A DNA stretch of 64,000 nt from Phyllobacterium myrsinacearum (GTDB taxonomy: Bacteria; Pseudomonadota; Alphaproteobacteria; Rhizobiales; Rhizobiaceae). A program made the translations under genes and the position numbers. Shown one piece after another: positions 45,402 to 54,804 of this stretch. The stretch's first letter is position 1, and each line of letters begins with the position of its first letter. The DNA is taken from assembly GCF_002980555.1 (NCBI RefSeq), contig NZ_PVBT01000001.1, forward strand, positions 1-64,000, in the 5' to 3' direction. Below the pieces are notes generated by a model. That model was given only the letters and a program-made list of their open reading frames with translations. It ran no database searches and was not told the DNA's origin.

Positions 45402-46613
45402 TTATTTCGGCGCAGGACCGGACTTTGACGGCCAGGCATAGTCGTTGATGCGGCCTGGCTGGGCGTCCGGCGCCTTGCCTTCCAGAAGCAGTTTGTCCTG
45501 CGCCGACTTGTCGGCGGCCGCGCCTTTCGGTGCGGCGCCGAGCAGATCGGTGCCGCCATCCAGCTCCGGGTCGCTCAAGCTGATCGGCGCGATGCGGTCG
45601 ACCTTGACCGGTGCCTGCGGGGTTTCCGGCAGTGCCTGCACCGGCGAGCCCGGCTTGACCGCGGCGATGGCCGGTGAGGTGGCGTTGCCGAGCATCTGGC
45701 GCAATGGTTTTTCCGCGTAGAAAGCCAGCTTGCGCTTGCCCGCGGTGGTCAGGCCGACGCCGTCATTGTTGCGCAGGCGGGCGGTCTGGCCGGAGATGTC
45801 AAAGCCCGACAGCGTAAAGCTGCCACCCTGGTCGACAAAGCCTTCCCAGACATCGACGAATTTGCCGTCCGCCTTCTCGGTTGCATTGCGGTAAAGCTCG
45901 TTGAACGCCAGCAGGTCGGTGCTCATGTTCTTGAACTTGAACGAGGGCTGGCCGACCCAGACCACGGGGTGCCCCGTCTTCTTGACCGCTTCAAGGAAGG
46001 CGTTGATGCGGCTCTGGTATTCCTTTGTCCAGGCCTCGCTCTGCGGCGCGGGTCCGTTGGCAAACTGCTGGCGGTCGTTGGCGCCGATCATCATGACGAC
46101 AACAGCCGGTTTTTCCGCGTCGATCAGGCTGCCGATGGTGGCGGGCCAGTTGCGGTGGTCGCTGCGCACGAAGCCGGATGAGCCGTCGCTCTTGTCGACC
46201 ACGCGCACGCCGGGCGAATCCATGAAGGCCGCGTTGAGGCCTTCGGCAAGGCCGCTGGCCATGAAGTCGCCGACAACCAGAATGGTTTTCGCATCGGCCA
46301 GTTTCGATGGAATGACCGGTTCGGCGGCAGGCGCCGAGGGTTGACTGGCGGGAGCCGCCGGTTGCGGCCGCGGCCGCTCGGCCCGTTTGGTCGTGCGGTT
46401 CTTGGAGGGGCGGACGGGCCGGTTGTTTTCGTCGAAGATCATCCGGTCGGTGTTTTCGCGGTAGACTTCGCGGCGCGGGCCGAAGAGCATGTCGAGCAGC
46501 GTGCGCTGCTGGGCGGCGGCGATGTCGGTAAAGACAAGCCCGCCAGCCGCACCGAGAGATACGGACACAACGATGCAACGGATGAGGCGAGCCGGCCGTT
46601 TCATTGTATCCAT
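45402..46613 (-). CDS. DUF459 SGNH-hydrolase-like exported protein
   Basis: 403 residues: a signal peptide or anchor (ARLIRCIVVSVSLGAAGGLVF), a Pro/Ala-rich linker, an SGNH-like domain (about 105-310) and a Pro-rich tail. Block I reads VVGDFMASGLAEGL, with GDF where typical SGNH enzymes have GDS; block III reads IGANDRQQF; block V would be near NNDGVGLTTAGKRKL, with no obvious catalytic His. It may be an inactive or unusual esterase acting on cell-wall or polysaccharide acyl groups. It is followed upstream, 14 bp away, by the lytic transglycosylase gene on the same strand, and both are probably one operon. Confidence 0.82.
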   Translation of the reverse strand: MDTMKRPARLIRCIVVSVSLGAAGGLVFTDIAAAQQRTLLDMLFGPRREVYRENTDRMIFDENNRPVRPSKNRTTKRAERPRPQPAAPASQPSAPAAEPVIPSKLADAKTILVVGDFMASGLAEGLNAAFMDSPGVRVVDKSDGSSGFVRSDHRNWPATIGSLIDAEKPAVVVMMIGANDRQQFANGPAPQSEAWTKEYQSRINAFLEAVKKTGHPVVWVGQPSFKFKNMSTDLLAFNELYRNATEKADGKFVDVWEGFVDQGGSFTLSGFDISGQTARLRNNDGVGLTTAGKRKLAFYAEKPLRQMLGNATSPAIAAVKPGSPVQALPETPQAPVKVDRIAPISLSDPELDGGTDLLGAAPKGAAADKSAQDKLLLEGKAPDAQPGRINDYAWPSKSGPAPK

Positions 46614-46627
46614 GGCATTTCCAAACC

Positions 46628-47854
46628 TTATCGCTTGCGGATAATGGTCAGTACTTCCTTGCTGGGATGACCATCGGGATCGAGCCCCATTTTCTTCTGG
46701 AATGCCTGGATGGCATCCCGTGAGCCGGAGCCGATTTTTCCGTCCACTTCGCCGTCATAATAACCCAACGCGCGCAGATGTGTCTGCAATTCTTCACGCT
46801 CCTTCATGGAGATCGGCGTGAACGGGCGATTCCAGTCGCGGCGCAGCGGCGGTGCACCGCCGATCTGATCGGCAAGGAGACCAACGCCAAGCGCATATTT
46901 ATCCGCATTGTTGTAGTTTTTCAGGACCGAGAAATTCCGGGTCATGAGGAAGGCGGGGCCTTCGCGGCCGTCGAGCACCTTCAGCTGGGCCTTTTCGCCG
47001 CCGCGCGGGAACGGCTTGCCATTGGCGCGCACCACGCCGAGGCTTTGCCATTCCGCCATGGTCTTCGAACCGGCGGGGAATTTGCGCCCGGCCGGAAGTA
47101 TCACTTCATAACCCCAGGTCCGGCCGGATTCCCAGCCGTTCTTGGCCAGAAGGTTGGCAGCCGTCGCCAGGGCATCGGGTATGGAGGTCCAGATATCGCG
47201 CTTGCCATTGCCATCCATGTCGACGGCATAGGCGAGGTAGCTCGTGGGAATGAACTGCGTATGGCCAAGGGCGCCCGCCCAGGAACCGGTGAGATGGCTG
47301 CGGTCGATATCGCCGGTCTGCAGGATCTTCATCGCCGCAATCAGCTGGGTGCGGGCATATTTCGCCCGGCGCTGGTCGGCATAGGCGAGGGTTGCAAGCG
47401 AGCGCACCGCATCGCGCATGATGTCAGGCCGCTGCATGGCTTCGCCATAATTGGTTTCCATCGACCAGATTGCCAAAAGGATATTGCGGTCGACGCCGAA
47501 TGATTTCTCGATGGCCGCGAGCCAGCGGCTATATTTGCGCGCCATGTCCCGCCCGGTGGTGATGGAATGCTCGTTGACGCGGTTGTCGATGTAATCCCAG
47601 ACTGGCGCTGTGAATTCCGGCTGATAGGCTGCCTTCTGCAGCACTTCGGGATCGATATCCTTGACGCCGGCAAAGGCGCGCTGGAACGTCGATGCGGAAA
47701 TACCGCTTTGCAGCGCCGTGGTGCGGAAATTGGCAATCCACGTCTGGAATTTTGCATCGGCGGAGGCATTGGTCGCCGTCACTGCAAAAGCCAGGCTCGC
47801 GGTTGCGGCCAAAATCATGATTCGCTTTGCAAAACTCGACGGGCTCTTGAACAT
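46628..47854 (-). CDS. Lytic murein transglycosylase (MltB-like) with peptidoglycan-binding domain
   Basis: About 408 residues. A signal peptide (ILAATASLAFAVTATNASA) leads to an SLT_2/MltB catalytic domain: AIWSMETNYGEAMQRPDIMRD holds the catalytic Glu, then GSWAGALGHTQFIPTSYLAYAVDMDGNGKRDIW. The C-terminal 60 residues are a PG_binding_1 repeat (LQTHLRALGYYDGEVDGKIGSGSRDAIQAFQ, in pieces LRALGYYDGEVDG). It cleaves murein glycan to 1,6-anhydromuropeptides. Start is ATG 47854, behind AAGGAGA; a longer frame from 47938 has no support. Confidence 0.95.
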   Translation of the reverse strand: MFKSPSSFAKRIMILAATASLAFAVTATNASADAKFQTWIANFRTTALQSGISASTFQRAFAGVKDIDPEVLQKAAYQPEFTAPVWDYIDNRVNEHSITTGRDMARKYSRWLAAIEKSFGVDRNILLAIWSMETNYGEAMQRPDIMRDAVRSLATLAYADQRRAKYARTQLIAAMKILQTGDIDRSHLTGSWAGALGHTQFIPTSYLAYAVDMDGNGKRDIWTSIPDALATAANLLAKNGWESGRTWGYEVILPAGRKFPAGSKTMAEWQSLGVVRANGKPFPRGGEKAQLKVLDGREGPAFLMTRNFSVLKNYNNADKYALGVGLLADQIGGAPPLRRDWNRPFTPISMKEREELQTHLRALGYYDGEVDGKIGSGSRDAIQAFQKKMGLDPDGHPSKEVLTIIRKR

Positions 47855-48077
47855 GTTGTCTCCTTGAACTGGGTTTCCACCTATTCCGGCAAACAATAAA
47901 TTATGCACATCAAAGTTAGGAATTGGTTTACCATGCATATTTGACGGGCGGTTCCTGCGGGAACATTACCGGTCGAAAAAAATGTTTATTATGCAGCTCA
48001 AACTATTTTCATTCTTTGCAGGGCAAATGTCCATTACCAATGTTAACTGAGTTTTTGTGTGAGATGGGGAATATATT

Positions 48078-48983
48078 GTGACGACAGCGAAGAGAATCCG
48101 CAAAGCCGTTTTTCCAGTCGCAGGTTTTGGCACCCGCGTTCTTCCGGCAACCAAATCTATCCCGAAGGAAATGCTGACCGTTGTCGACAAGCCGGTCATC
48201 CAGTACGTGGTGGACGAAGCCCGCGAGGCCGGTATCGAGCACTTCATTTTCGTCACGGGCCGCAACAAGGCTGTCATCGAGGACTATTTCGATGCCCAGT
48301 ACGAACTCTATTCAACCCTGGCCGAGCGCGGCAAGACGGCGCTGCTCGACGAGTTGCAGAGCATCCAGCCGGGTCCGGGTACGACCAGTTTCACCCGGCA
48401 GCAGGTGCCGATGGGGCTGGGCCATGCCGTGTGGTGTGCCCGCGATATCGTCGGTGACGAGCCTTTCGCGCTGCTTCTGCCCGACATGATCATGCAGCCG
48501 GAGAAAAACGGCTGCCTTGCCGACATGGTCGAGCTGTATAATCAGGCGGGCGGCGGCAACATCGTGGCCGTGCAGGAATGCGATCCGGAAGAAGCCCACA
48601 AATACGGTATCGTCGGCAAGGGCAAGGATGTCGGCAACGGTTTCGAGCTCACCGAAATGGTCGAGAAGCCGGCCAAGGGTACCGCGCCTTCCAATCTCTA
48701 CATCAATGGCCGCTATATCCTGCAGCCGGAGATTTTCGATATTCTCGAGCATCAGGAACGCGGTGCCGGCAATGAAATCCAGCTGACCGACGGCATGCTG
48801 AAACTGGCCAAGCAACAGGATTTCTTCGGCTATCACTTCCAGGGCCGCACCTATGATACGGGTTCGAAGGAAGGTTTCGTCGAAGCCAATGTGGCGTTTG
48901 CCCTGTGGCGCAATGATATCCGCAACGGTGTCATCGACAATATCGGCAACATGCTGAAAACCATCCAGCCGCGCAAGGTTTGA
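48078..48983 (+). CDS. galU: UTP-glucose-1-phosphate uridylyltransferase
   Basis: 301 residues. The nucleotide-binding signature is [25 protein letters not shown], with further conserved [19 protein letters not shown] and [10 protein letters not shown]. The usual form is AGLGTRFLP; here it is AGFGTRVLP. GalU makes UDP-glucose for LPS, glucans and osmoregulated periplasmic glucans, which suits the envelope genes around it. GTG at 48078 follows GGGGA. The 223 bp before it are a divergent promoter region with the lytic transglycosylase. Confidence 0.96.
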   Translation: MTTAKRIRKAVFPVAGFGTRVLPATKSIPKEMLTVVDKPVIQYVVDEAREAGIEHFIFVTGRNKAVIEDYFDAQYELYSTLAERGKTALLDELQSIQPGPGTTSFTRQQVPMGLGHAVWCARDIVGDEPFALLLPDMIMQPEKNGCLADMVELYNQAGGGNIVAVQECDPEEAHKYGIVGKGKDVGNGFELTEMVEKPAKGTAPSNLYINGRYILQPEIFDILEHQERGAGNEIQLTDGMLKLAKQQDFFGYHFQGRTYDTGSKEGFVEANVAFALWRNDIRNGVIDNIGNMLKTIQPRKV

Positions 48984-48991
48984 GATGCGGT

Positions 48992-49013
48992 GAGGGGGGA
49001 TATCACCCCCCTC
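48992..49013. terminator. GC-rich hairpin between galU and the beta-barrel gene
   Basis: GAGGGGGG (48992-48999) pairs with CCCCCCTC (49006-49013) around ATATCA. It lies between two convergent stop codons and probably ends both transcripts, although no T run follows. Confidence 0.55.
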
Positions 49014-49017
49014 TGTC

Positions 49018-50793
49018 CTACCGCTGCAGCGTCAGGCCCATATAGACGCTGCTTTCGCTGGTCTGGCGGGTATCGACTTCACTGCGCGTGATGCGGTGGC
49101 GGGCGCTGACATCCAGCCCGAGGAACCGGTTGAACCAGTAGGTGGCGCCGACCTGCGCGCCAAAGCCCTTGTCGAGACCGCTGCCATCCTTGTTGTCACG
49201 CAGCGACGCGGTCAACTCGGCATTGACGCTGAGATTTGAACGGATCTGGCGTTTGACCCCAAGCCGTCCCTCGTAGAAGATCGAACCGCTGTCATTGGGC
49301 GTCGTCGCACCTTCCACGCGGGTGAGCAGGCCGAGATTAACGTCGGTGCCGCGCTGCGGCGACCATTTGATTGCCCCGTCGACGCTGAAGCCATCGATGT
49401 TGGACAGACGCGCGTCGTCGATAGTCTGGCGCAGATAACCCAGCGCCAGCTCGCCCGAGAGTTTTTCGCCGAAATCGGCCTCGATGCCGCCGCGCAGCGC
49501 GGTGCGCATGCCGGAGCGGCGAAAGCCGTTGGAATCCTCGGTTTCGTCATAGATCAGCTTGCCGATCTCCACTTCGGCGAAGGGTTTGATCGCCGGGGAC
49601 ATTTCGAAGCCGCCGCGCAGGGCGATGCTGGCAAAGGTGTTGTCGCGATCCTTCTGGCTGAGGGTCGTCCCGTCGGGGAACTGGGCCTGCCCATAGGTCG
49701 TCCGGTCCACCTTGCCCTTCAACTCGCCAAAAAACCGGCCGAATTCGTGCCGCACGCCCAATGTGCCATCCAGTTCCTGCACGCCGGGCCTGTTGGATGC
49801 GCCGACAACCGCCGTCGGGGCGCTGGCATCCTCCTGCCGGTAGCGGTAGCCGCCTTCGCCGGTCACTGTCGTGCGGTTGCCAAGATCAAGCTTGAAGCCG
49901 CCGCGCAGCCCGACATTGGGTGCCGAATAGTCCTGGCCCGACAGCGTTTTGTCATAGACCCCGTCGAAATCGAGGAAAGCCGAGTGGCGCGACCAGTCCG
50001 TTGTCGCCCGCAGGCGCAGCCGCGTTTCCGAGAGAATCGCGCTCTTGCCGGAGGAACTGCCATCGGCGTTGGTCGTGGCGCGCAACCCTTGCGAAATGGA
50101 CGGCCGCAACGTGACGGTACCGGCCCTGATGCCGAAGGGTGCAAACGGGTCCGGGTCCGGCCGCACGGTGCGGCGCTCGATGGCGGCTTCGGGCAGATTG
50201 TCCCGGCTCTCGCGCTGCAGCCGCGCATTGCCATCCGTGTCGTCGGCGATGCTGCCGGTGGTGAGCGCGGCCGGTGCCCGCCCGTTGCGCTGGGCGCGGG
50301 GAACAGGCTGTGTCCGCTGCGTTGCGGCGGTGGCCGGATCGGCCGGAAGGGGAATGGTGCCGGGCGTGGCGGTGGGGAGCGGACTCAGCGTGCGGCTGTT
50401 GTTCACCGGTCCGGATGACAGTGAACCGTCGTTTGCTGTCCCGGTTGCTGGCGCTGCGGTGCCCGCATCGTCAATGGGCAGGGCGCCGGGGCTGACGGGT
50501 TCATAGGGATCGGCGGGAATGCCGCTAGCGGTGCCAGCGGCCGGCGTTGGCGTAGCGGCAACCACAGGTGCCCGCCGCACCGGGCGCGGCGGCGTATTCT
50601 GCTGGGTTTGCAGGATATTTTCATCGACCGCGCCGCGCAGGGGCACGGCCTGCTGGGCCAGGGCCGTCCCACCGGCAAACAACGCAACGCTGCCCATCAG
50701 CCCCGTCCACAGACACAGGTTGATCGCAGAGGTGAAGCTGCCGCGATAGGCCGGTGCTCCGATGCGGGATTGCCGATGATACATAAATGACAT
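49018..50793 (-). CDS. Outer-membrane beta-barrel protein
   Basis: About 591 residues. A signal peptide (LCLWTGLMGSVALFAGGTALA) is followed by about 180 residues rich in Pro, Ala and Thr and then by a beta-barrel of alternating strands (for example VTGEGGYRYRQEDASAP, LSGELALGYLRQTI, LGLDVSARHRITRSEV). The last residues are YMGLTLQR; the usual terminal Phe of outer-membrane barrels is absent. It fits the beta-barrel porin-2 type proteins found next to galU and kdsD in Hyphomicrobiales. ATG 50793 is chosen over TTG 50799. Function is unknown. Confidence 0.85.
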   Translation of the reverse strand: MSFMYHRQSRIGAPAYRGSFTSAINLCLWTGLMGSVALFAGGTALAQQAVPLRGAVDENILQTQQNTPPRPVRRAPVVAATPTPAAGTASGIPADPYEPVSPGALPIDDAGTAAPATGTANDGSLSSGPVNNSRTLSPLPTATPGTIPLPADPATAATQRTQPVPRAQRNGRAPAALTTGSIADDTDGNARLQRESRDNLPEAAIERRTVRPDPDPFAPFGIRAGTVTLRPSISQGLRATTNADGSSSGKSAILSETRLRLRATTDWSRHSAFLDFDGVYDKTLSGQDYSAPNVGLRGGFKLDLGNRTTVTGEGGYRYRQEDASAPTAVVGASNRPGVQELDGTLGVRHEFGRFFGELKGKVDRTTYGQAQFPDGTTLSQKDRDNTFASIALRGGFEMSPAIKPFAEVEIGKLIYDETEDSNGFRRSGMRTALRGGIEADFGEKLSGELALGYLRQTIDDARLSNIDGFSVDGAIKWSPQRGTDVNLGLLTRVEGATTPNDSGSIFYEGRLGVKRQIRSNLSVNAELTASLRDNKDGSGLDKGFGAQVGATYWFNRFLGLDVSARHRITRSEVDTRQTSESSVYMGLTLQR

Positions 50794-50933
50794 TGCCAAT
50801 GAGTTCGAACGTTTATGGAGCGTAAACTGTCATGGTTAATGACTGGTTTCCGCTTGGCCTGCCGGACGGGTTTGAAGCGGGCAGCGCAACAAAAAATGGA
50901 CAGCGGTGCGGCAAAGCGCTAACGGTTCTCGCC

Positions 50934-51929
50934 ATGCAGGCAATAAACGATACCGAACTGGACAAGACCGCAGCGGTGGATTCCGCCAAGCGGACGATTT
51001 CAACCGAAAGAGACGGGCTGAGCGCGCTGCGCGATGCGCTGGACGGCAGCCTTGCGGATGCCTTCGGCAAGGCCATCGAACGCATCGCCGCGGTCCGTGG
51101 CAGAATCATCGTCACCGGCGTCGGCAAGAGCGGCCATATCGCCTCGAAGATCGCCGCAACCTTTGCCTCGACCGGGACACCCGCCTTTTTCGTGCATCCG
51201 GCTGAGGCCAATCACGGCGATCTCGGCATGATCGGCAGCGATGATGCCATTCTGGCCCTGTCATGGTCGGGCGAAACGGCGGAGCTGAAGGGGATCGTCA
51301 GCTATTCCAGGCGGTTCCGCATTCCGCTCATCGCGGTCACGGCAGGGGAAAATTCGGCACTGGCACTGGCCGCCGACGTCGTCCTGCTGCTGCCGAGGGC
51401 CACCGAGGCCTGCCCGCACGGGCTGGCACCGACCACATCGCCGCTGCTGCAGCTGGCCATGGGCGATGCGATCGCCATCGCCCTCCTGGAAGCGCGGGGA
51501 TTCACCGCCGTCGATTTCAAGACATTCCACCCCGGCGGATCGCTGGGCGCCAGCCTGACCCATGTGCGCGAGATCATGCATCGCGGCGACGAGATTCCGC
51601 TGGTTCCGCTGGGAACGCTTATTCCCGATGCGATGAAAGTGCTGTCGGAAAAACGCTTCGGCTGCATTGCCGTTCACAATGATGACGGCTCGCTGGCCGG
51701 GATCATCACGGATGGCGACCTCTCGCGCAATCTTCACCGCAATCTGGTGACGGTGCGGGTCGAGGAAATCATGACCCGCAATCCCAAAACCGTGCCGACG
51801 AGCATGCTGGCGAGCGCCGCGCTTGCCCTGCTCAACGAGCACAATATCGGCGCGCTGATCGTGACCGAAGACCGCTTCCCCGTCGGCATCGTGCATTTCC
51901 ACGACCTGTTGCGGATCGGCGCCGCCTGA
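50934..51929 (+). CDS. kdsD: Arabinose-5-phosphate isomerase KdsD/KpsF
   Basis: About 331 residues: an SIS domain (IIVTGVGKSGHIASKIAATFAS; LSWSGETAEL) and two CBS repeats (IMHRGDEIPLVPLGT; IMTRNPKTVPTSM). The enzyme turns ribulose-5-phosphate into arabinose-5-phosphate, the first step to Kdo and lipid A core. The start is uncertain: ATG 50934 matches family length, while an in-frame ATG at 50832 would add 34 residues with a GGAG 11 nt upstream. Its stop abuts that of the convergent NfeD gene (TGATCA at 51927-51932). Confidence 0.95.
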   Translation: MQAINDTELDKTAAVDSAKRTISTERDGLSALRDALDGSLADAFGKAIERIAAVRGRIIVTGVGKSGHIASKIAATFASTGTPAFFVHPAEANHGDLGMIGSDDAILALSWSGETAELKGIVSYSRRFRIPLIAVTAGENSALALAADVVLLLPRATEACPHGLAPTTSPLLQLAMGDAIAIALLEARGFTAVDFKTFHPGGSLGASLTHVREIMHRGDEIPLVPLGTLIPDAMKVLSEKRFGCIAVHNDDGSLAGIITDGDLSRNLHRNLVTVRVEEIMTRNPKTVPTSMLASAALALLNEHNIGALIVTEDRFPVGIVHFHDLLRIGAA

Positions 51930-52391
51930 TCAAGCCGCTTCGACTGTCAGCGTTCCCTGATCGGTTCCGGTGATCCTGACCCGGCTGCCGGCGGGCAGAT
52001 CGGGGCCTTTGACGCGCCAGAGGCTGTCGCCGATGCGGGCGCGTCCGTGCCCGTTCACCGTTGCCTCCTCCAGCACGACGATCTGGCCGATCATCTGTTC
52101 GTTGCGCCGGTTGAGCAGCGGCTCATCGGTCGGCACGTCAGCCGCTCCCATCAGCCTGCGGCCGATGAAGACGGTGATGACGGACAGAAGCAGAAACAGG
52201 ATGATCTGCAGCTGCCAGCCGATGGCGAGCATCGGCCCGAGCACGAGAATGGTCAGGAAGCCGACAATGATCGCGGCAATGCCGAACCACAGCAGGAAGA
52301 TGCCGGGCACCGCCACTTCGAAGATCAGCAGGATGAAACCGAGCACGACCCAGTTCCATGGGCCGAGTTCCTGGAAGAGATGTTCGAGCAT
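51930..52391 (-). CDS. NfeD-like membrane protein
   Basis: 153 residues: three hydrophobic segments (WNWVVLGFILLIFEVAV; FLLWFGIAAIIVGFLTILVLG; IILFLLLSVITVFIG) then an OB-fold beta domain (GQIVVLEEATVNGHGRARIGDSLWRV). NfeD proteins pair with SPFH/stomatin partners in membrane microdomains, and the SPFH gene is directly upstream, 26 bp away. GGAGGAG precedes the ATG. This is the short NfeD form without the protease domain. Confidence 0.95.
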   Translation of the reverse strand: MLEHLFQELGPWNWVVLGFILLIFEVAVPGIFLLWFGIAAIIVGFLTILVLGPMLAIGWQLQIILFLLLSVITVFIGRRLMGAADVPTDEPLLNRRNEQMIGQIVVLEEATVNGHGRARIGDSLWRVKGPDLPAGSRVRITGTDQGTLTVEAA

Positions 52392-52417
52392 GGGTGCTCC
52401 TCCTCTCTGCCGGGCGG

Positions 52418-53428
52418 TCAGGCCGCCGAGCCGGTTCCGCCGCCCGTGCCGGGAACGGTGCGACCGCGTCCCGGCTGCGCCGGCGTTGCGGCGCGTTCGC
52501 TCTGCGCCGCGTCACCGAACACTTCCCTGGCAATCGCCCCGATACCGCCGAGCGTGCCGACCAGCGACGAGGCCTCCATCGGCATCAGGATCAGCTTCTG
52601 GTTGTTGCTGGTGGCAAATTTGGCGAAAGCCTCGGTGTATTTCTGTGCAACGAAGTAGTTGATGGCCTGCACGCTGCCGGTGTTGATGGCGGCGGACACA
52701 AGTTCGGTCGCCTTGGCTTCGGCCTGGGCCAGGCGTTCGCGGCCCTCGGCCTCGCGGTAGGCGGCTTCGCGCTTGCCTTCCGCTTCGAGAATCTGGGCCT
52801 GCTTCAGGCCTTCGGCGCGCAGGATCTGCGCGGCACGGTTACCTTCGGCCTCCAGAACCAGCGCGCGCTTGTCGCGTTCCGCTTTCATCTGGCGCGCCAT
52901 GGAATCGATCAGGTCCTTCGGCGGGTTGATGTCCTTGATTTCGACGCGGGTCATCTTGATGCCCCAGGAATGGGCGGCTTCGTCCACCACCCGCAGCAGG
53001 CGGTCATTGATCGCATCGCGATTGGACAGGAGCTCGTCGAGATCCATCGAGCCCATGACCGTGCGGATATTGGTCATGGTGAGATTGAGAATGGCATTCT
53101 GCAGCCCGCTGACCTGATAGGCGGCCTGCGGTGCATTGAGGATCTGATAGAAGGCGATGCCGTCGACGGCAATGTTGGCGTTGTCCTTGGTGATGACCTC
53201 CTGGGTCGGCACGTCAAGCACCTGCTCCATCATGTTCAGCTTGGCGCCGATGCGGTCGAAGAACGGGACGATAAGGTTGAGGCCGGGTGCGAGGGTCCGG
53301 GTATACTTGCCGAAACGCTCGATGGTGTAATTGTAACCCTGCGGCACGGTCTTGACGCCCGCAAACAGCACGACCAGAACCAGAACAACCAGCACCGGAA
53401 TGGTAAAATCGAAACCGCTGAACGGCAT
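52418..53428 (-). CDS. SPFH/band-7 stomatin-like protein (QmcA class)
   Basis: 336 residues. One N-terminal membrane helix ([20 protein letters not shown]), the SPFH domain ([69 protein letters not shown]) and a coiled-coil stretch of EAEG/AEGL repeats (about 205-260), then a Gly/Pro tail. It assembles ring-like oligomers that organise membrane regions and protect or regulate FtsH-type proteases. GGGGGAG precedes the ATG. Forms an operon with nfeD. Confidence 0.95.
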   Translation of the reverse strand: MPFSGFDFTIPVLVVLVLVVLFAGVKTVPQGYNYTIERFGKYTRTLAPGLNLIVPFFDRIGAKLNMMEQVLDVPTQEVITKDNANIAVDGIAFYQILNAPQAAYQVSGLQNAILNLTMTNIRTVMGSMDLDELLSNRDAINDRLLRVVDEAAHSWGIKMTRVEIKDINPPKDLIDSMARQMKAERDKRALVLEAEGNRAAQILRAEGLKQAQILEAEGKREAAYREAEGRERLAQAEAKATELVSAAINTGSVQAINYFVAQKYTEAFAKFATSNNQKLILMPMEASSLVGTLGGIGAIAREVFGDAAQSERAATPAQPGRGRTVPGTGGGTGSAA

Positions 53429-53561
53429 TGTACTCCCCCTTGCCTGACATCAGGACCAATGTCATCTCGCATCATCGCCCTTTATACGGACGCGGCCAAG
53501 ATAGACTAAAGTCTTGATCTCAGAAAGGCTTGAGCGGGAATTATACAGGCGTTCCTGCGGC

Positions 53562-54611
53562 TCAGATCCAGCCCTGCAATTCGCGCCGGACCAGCTCTTC
53601 GATCACCCGCATGCCCTCATCGGAATCATTCAGGCAGGGGATATGGGTGAAGTTGACGCCGCCATGCTCGCGGAAGGTGTTGCCGGCCTCGACAGCGATT
53701 TCCTCCAGCGTTTCCAGGCAGTCGGCGACGAAACCCGGATTGAACACGGCAACGGACTTCACGCCGTCCGCGGCGAGCTTTTCCATCGTCTTGTCCGTAT
53801 AGGGCTGCATCCACTCTTCCGGGCCGAAGCGGGACTGGAAGCAGGTGATCAGTTTCTTCTCGTCCCAGCCAAGCCGCTCGCGCAACAGGCGCGTGGTCTG
53901 CCAGCAATGGCAGGGATAGGGGTCGCCGCGCTTGAAATAGCTTTGCGGGATGCCGTGATAGGAGGCAACCACCACCTCCGGCTCGAAATCCAATGCGGCA
54001 AAATGCTTCTCGATGGAGGCGGCAAGCGCCTCGATATAGACGGCCTCGTTCTGATAGGAGGGAACGGTGCGGGTGGCGGGCATGAAGCGCATCCTGATCA
54101 GCGCCTCGAAGAACTTGTCGTTGACCGTCGCGGTGGTCGTTGCCGAATATTGCGGATAGAGCGGGAACATGACGATGCGCTTGCAGCCCTGCCTGTCGAG
54201 CCGCTCGAGCGCCTCTTCGATAGAAGGCTGACCGTAGCGCATGCCCCAGTCAACGATCACATCGGGATGGGCGGCGAGGCGGGCGGCCAGTTTTTCGCTT
54301 TGCGCGCGGGTATAGGTGCGCAAAGGCGATTCATTGCGCTCGCGGTTCCAGATCTTGTCGTAAAGCGCGCCGGATTTTTTCGGGCGGGTGTTGAGCACGA
54401 TGCCGTAAAGCACCGGCAGCCAGATGGCGCGCGGCCATTCGATCACGCGCTTGTCCGACAGGAATTCCCTGAGATAGCGGCGCATGGAGGTGACATCCGT
54501 GCCGTCAGGCGTGCCCAGATTGACGAGAAGCACGCCAACTTTCGACGTTTCGATGCGCGGATGGTCGCCGGGCTTGATTATTGCCGCACCAGCCTCACCA
54601 GACATCACCAT
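53562..54611 (-). CDS. hemH: Ferrochelatase (protoporphyrin)
   Basis: About 349 residues. VGVLLVNLGTPDGT is the N-terminal signature, YPQYSATTTATV the middle region, and SYHGIPQSYFKRGDPYPCHC holds the catalytic His and the conserved stretch; FQSRFGPEEWMQPYTD with the active-site Glu follows. It inserts ferrous iron into protoporphyrin IX to form heme. ATG 54611 lies 9 nt behind AGGAG; TTG 54620 and ATG 54605 are the alternatives. It sits downstream of the 5'-nucleotidase gene on the same strand but behind a hairpin. Confidence 0.96.
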   Translation of the reverse strand: MVMSGEAGAAIIKPGDHPRIETSKVGVLLVNLGTPDGTDVTSMRRYLREFLSDKRVIEWPRAIWLPVLYGIVLNTRPKKSGALYDKIWNRERNESPLRTYTRAQSEKLAARLAAHPDVIVDWGMRYGQPSIEEALERLDRQGCKRIVMFPLYPQYSATTTATVNDKFFEALIRMRFMPATRTVPSYQNEAVYIEALAASIEKHFAALDFEPEVVVASYHGIPQSYFKRGDPYPCHCWQTTRLLRERLGWDEKKLITCFQSRFGPEEWMQPYTDKTMEKLAADGVKSVAVFNPGFVADCLETLEEIAVEAGNTFREHGGVNFTHIPCLNDSDEGMRVIEELVRRELQGWI

Positions 54612-54736
54612 CTCTTTCAACTCCTGCTTTGCGGTTGGAACCTAGTGGCGGGGGCCGGGATTGCAAGGGCGCGAAAAGACGCAGCAAAAGGGGTAAATCG
54701 CAATCCGGCGGGTCAATTCGCGGCAGATATGAAAGA

Positions 54737-54766
54737 ACCCGGCACAACATTCAAGTTGCACCGGGT
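54737..54766 (-). terminator. Possible terminator behind the 5'-nucleotidase gene
   Basis: On minus, ACCCGG/CCGGGT with an inner CAAC/GTTG pairing (one 2x2 internal loop) lies about 40 bp after the stop codon and is followed by TTCTTTC, a weak T stretch. Confidence 0.5.
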
Positions 54767-54804
54767 CGAAATAACCGTCCTAGGACCGTTTGTCCAAGCT
54801 GGAA

